DNA of 64,000 bases, taken from positions 1 to 64,000 of the forward strand of contig JAGROY010000197.1 in the NCBI GenBank assembly GCA_020439995.1, read 5' to 3'. The notes under the pieces were generated by a model. That model was not told the DNA's origin, made no database searches, and worked only from the letters and a program-made list of their open reading frames with translations. Every line of letters begins with the position of its first letter. Within the stretch, counting starts at the first letter, position 1. A program made the position numbers and the translations under genes. Positions 62,989 to 64,000 of this stretch are shown here, one piece after another. Source of the DNA: Verrucomicrobiia bacterium (GTDB lineage: Bacteria > Verrucomicrobiota > Verrucomicrobiia > Verrucomicrobiales > DEV007).

Positions 62989-63987
62989 TCAACGTAGGTC
63001 CAGCAGGATTTTGCCGTCGCGGCTGGAGCGCTGGGCATGTTCCAGAGCGGTGCCGATCTCGCTGATGGAATACGCCTTTTCCACAGGAAGGTTAAGTTTG
63101 CCGTCGACCATGTAGCCTGCCAGTTGGGCGAACAATTCTTCGCGTTCGGCCAGTGGTAGGACGTCCATCCACTTGGTCACCCACAGGCCGTGCAGATTGA
63201 GGCGCTTGAAGATTAGAAACTTGTTAGGCACCTTGAGGCTCTGCCGGCTCATGGCGCCGTAGGTAACGTGCGTGCCCTCCTCGCCCAGCAGATCCATCAA
63301 TCGCAGAGCGCTGTCTCCGCCGACGGCATTGCTGGCCAGCCGCGGCACCGTGCCGCCCGCCGCAGCGAGGGCATCGCGTGCATTTTTGCAAAAATCGTCG
63401 TCATCGATGAGGACGATATCCGCTCCGTGCGCACGGCAGATTTCCGCCGCAACTTCACTTCGCACCGCATTGATGGTGTGCAGGCCGAGTGCCTTCGCCA
63501 GCTGGATCAACGCGAGGCCGACACCAGAGTTGGCAGCATTCTGCACCACCCAGTCGCCCGGCTTCAGTTGGACATAGCCAGTGAGCAAGCGCCAGGCCGT
63601 GGGCGGATTCACCCGCAGCATCGCGGCCTGGGCAGAATCCAGTTCGCCGGGCACACGCACCAGATGATCGCGCTGCACGCAAACCACTTCGCTCCACGAG
63701 CCGATGTGATCGAACAGGACGACCTTGTCACCCGGCGCGAGATCCGTGACACCGTCGCCGATCGCCGTGACGATGCCGCAACCTTCCATGCCAGGCGTCG
63801 CCGGCAGTTCTGCCTGCACTCCATAGTTTCCCTGAAGATAGTTGATGTCCGCCGGATTGATCGGAGCAAATTCCATTCGCACGCACACTTCGCCCGCACC
63901 GGGTGCTGTCACTTCCGCCTCACTGACTGCTGCCACCTCTTGTGGGACGCCGATTGCTGAAAATTCGATTCGTTGAAAAGTTGCCAT
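62989..63987 (-). CDS. 2-enoyl thioester reductase (MECR/ETR-like, MDR superfamily)
   Basis: 332 residues. NADPH-dependent medium-chain reductase without structural zinc: catalytic-side FAPINPADINYLQGNYG, substrate loop TPGMEGCGIVTAIGDGV, nucleotide motif NAANSGVGLALIQLAKAL, and C-terminal LPVEKAYSISEIGTALEHAQ. The INPADIN and ANSGVG elements distinguish mitochondrial-type enoyl thioester reductases from plain quinone oxidoreductases, which remain the alternative call. It probably reduces trans-2-enoyl-CoA or -ACP. ATG at 63987. Confidence 0.88.
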   Translation of the reverse strand: MATFQRIEFSAIGVPQEVAAVSEAEVTAPGAGEVCVRMEFAPINPADINYLQGNYGVQAELPATPGMEGCGIVTAIGDGVTDLAPGDKVVLFDHIGSWSEVVCVQRDHLVRVPGELDSAQAAMLRVNPPTAWRLLTGYVQLKPGDWVVQNAANSGVGLALIQLAKALGLHTINAVRSEVAAEICRAHGADIVLIDDDDFCKNARDALAAAGGTVPRLASNAVGGDSALRLMDLLGEEGTHVTYGAMSRQSLKVPNKFLIFKRLNLHGLWVTKWMDVLPLAEREELFAQLAGYMVDGKLNLPVEKAYSISEIGTALEHAQRSSRDGKILLDLR

Positions 63988-64000
63988 GCCTAAGATGCTA

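Overview
The window reads as chromosome of a member of the Verrucomicrobiota (PVC superphylum). The pointers are protein families, not a database match: large secreted proteins with lamin-tail/CotH, GEVED and PVC-type dehydrogenase domains, a 599-residue IspG of the long, inserted type, WD40-bearing signalling proteins, and weak or absent Shine-Dalgarno sites at many starts. Genes are dense on both strands. I see no insertion sequence, integrase, CRISPR array or rRNA; there is one tRNA (Ser, GGA).

Positions 1-13400. A truncated CotH-type secreted protein opens the window. Next, on the minus strand, a PotD-like polyamine-binding lipoprotein lies 36 bp ahead of a hybrid histidine kinase. Divergent from this pair, across an AT-rich promoter region, runs a co-directional set: MATE exporter, SET-domain methyltransferase, PRMT-like methyltransferase, carboxynorspermidine synthase, HIT hydrolase. 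I consider this neighbourhood (about 2.6-11 kb) the best candidate for an undescribed system: a polyamine sensor facing a polyamine enzyme, an exporter and two protein-methyltransferase-like enzymes. An Hsp20 gene follows with a very good sigma-54 promoter match, then a royal-jelly/yellow family propeller protein.

Positions 13400-36300 are mostly housekeeping and cell-envelope genes. They include rseP-ispG, a methyltransferase, a dimethylglycine/sarcosine dehydrogenase-like GcvT fusion, a WaaG-like glycosyltransferase, sufU, an exopolysaccharide export set (Wza-like, Wzc-like BY-kinase, outer-membrane barrel, an unknown secreted protein), trpB, a second glycosyltransferase, the tight ispH-maf-prmC run, a winged-helix regulator coupled to a membrane protein, and thrB.

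Positions 36300-51100 hold a secreted PIG-L deacetylase with a CBM9-like tail, then a two-gene signalling operon: a histidine kinase whose sensor is a WD40 propeller, and a response regulator with a helix-turn-helix tail. Divergent from that operon is an 8.4-kb gene for a 2,805-residue secreted protein built of Calx-beta-like, GEVED and unnamed repeats.

Positions 51200-64000 hold tRNA-Ser, then two large secreted PVC dehydrogenase-type proteins. One ends in a cytochrome c (CxxCH) domain. The other is an SGNH-propeller-HEAT-discoidin-azurin fusion. After these come a lamin-tail protein, TrhO, a glycine-zipper lipoprotein with a clear terminator, a CrtC/AttH-like lipocalin and a 2-enoyl thioester reductase.
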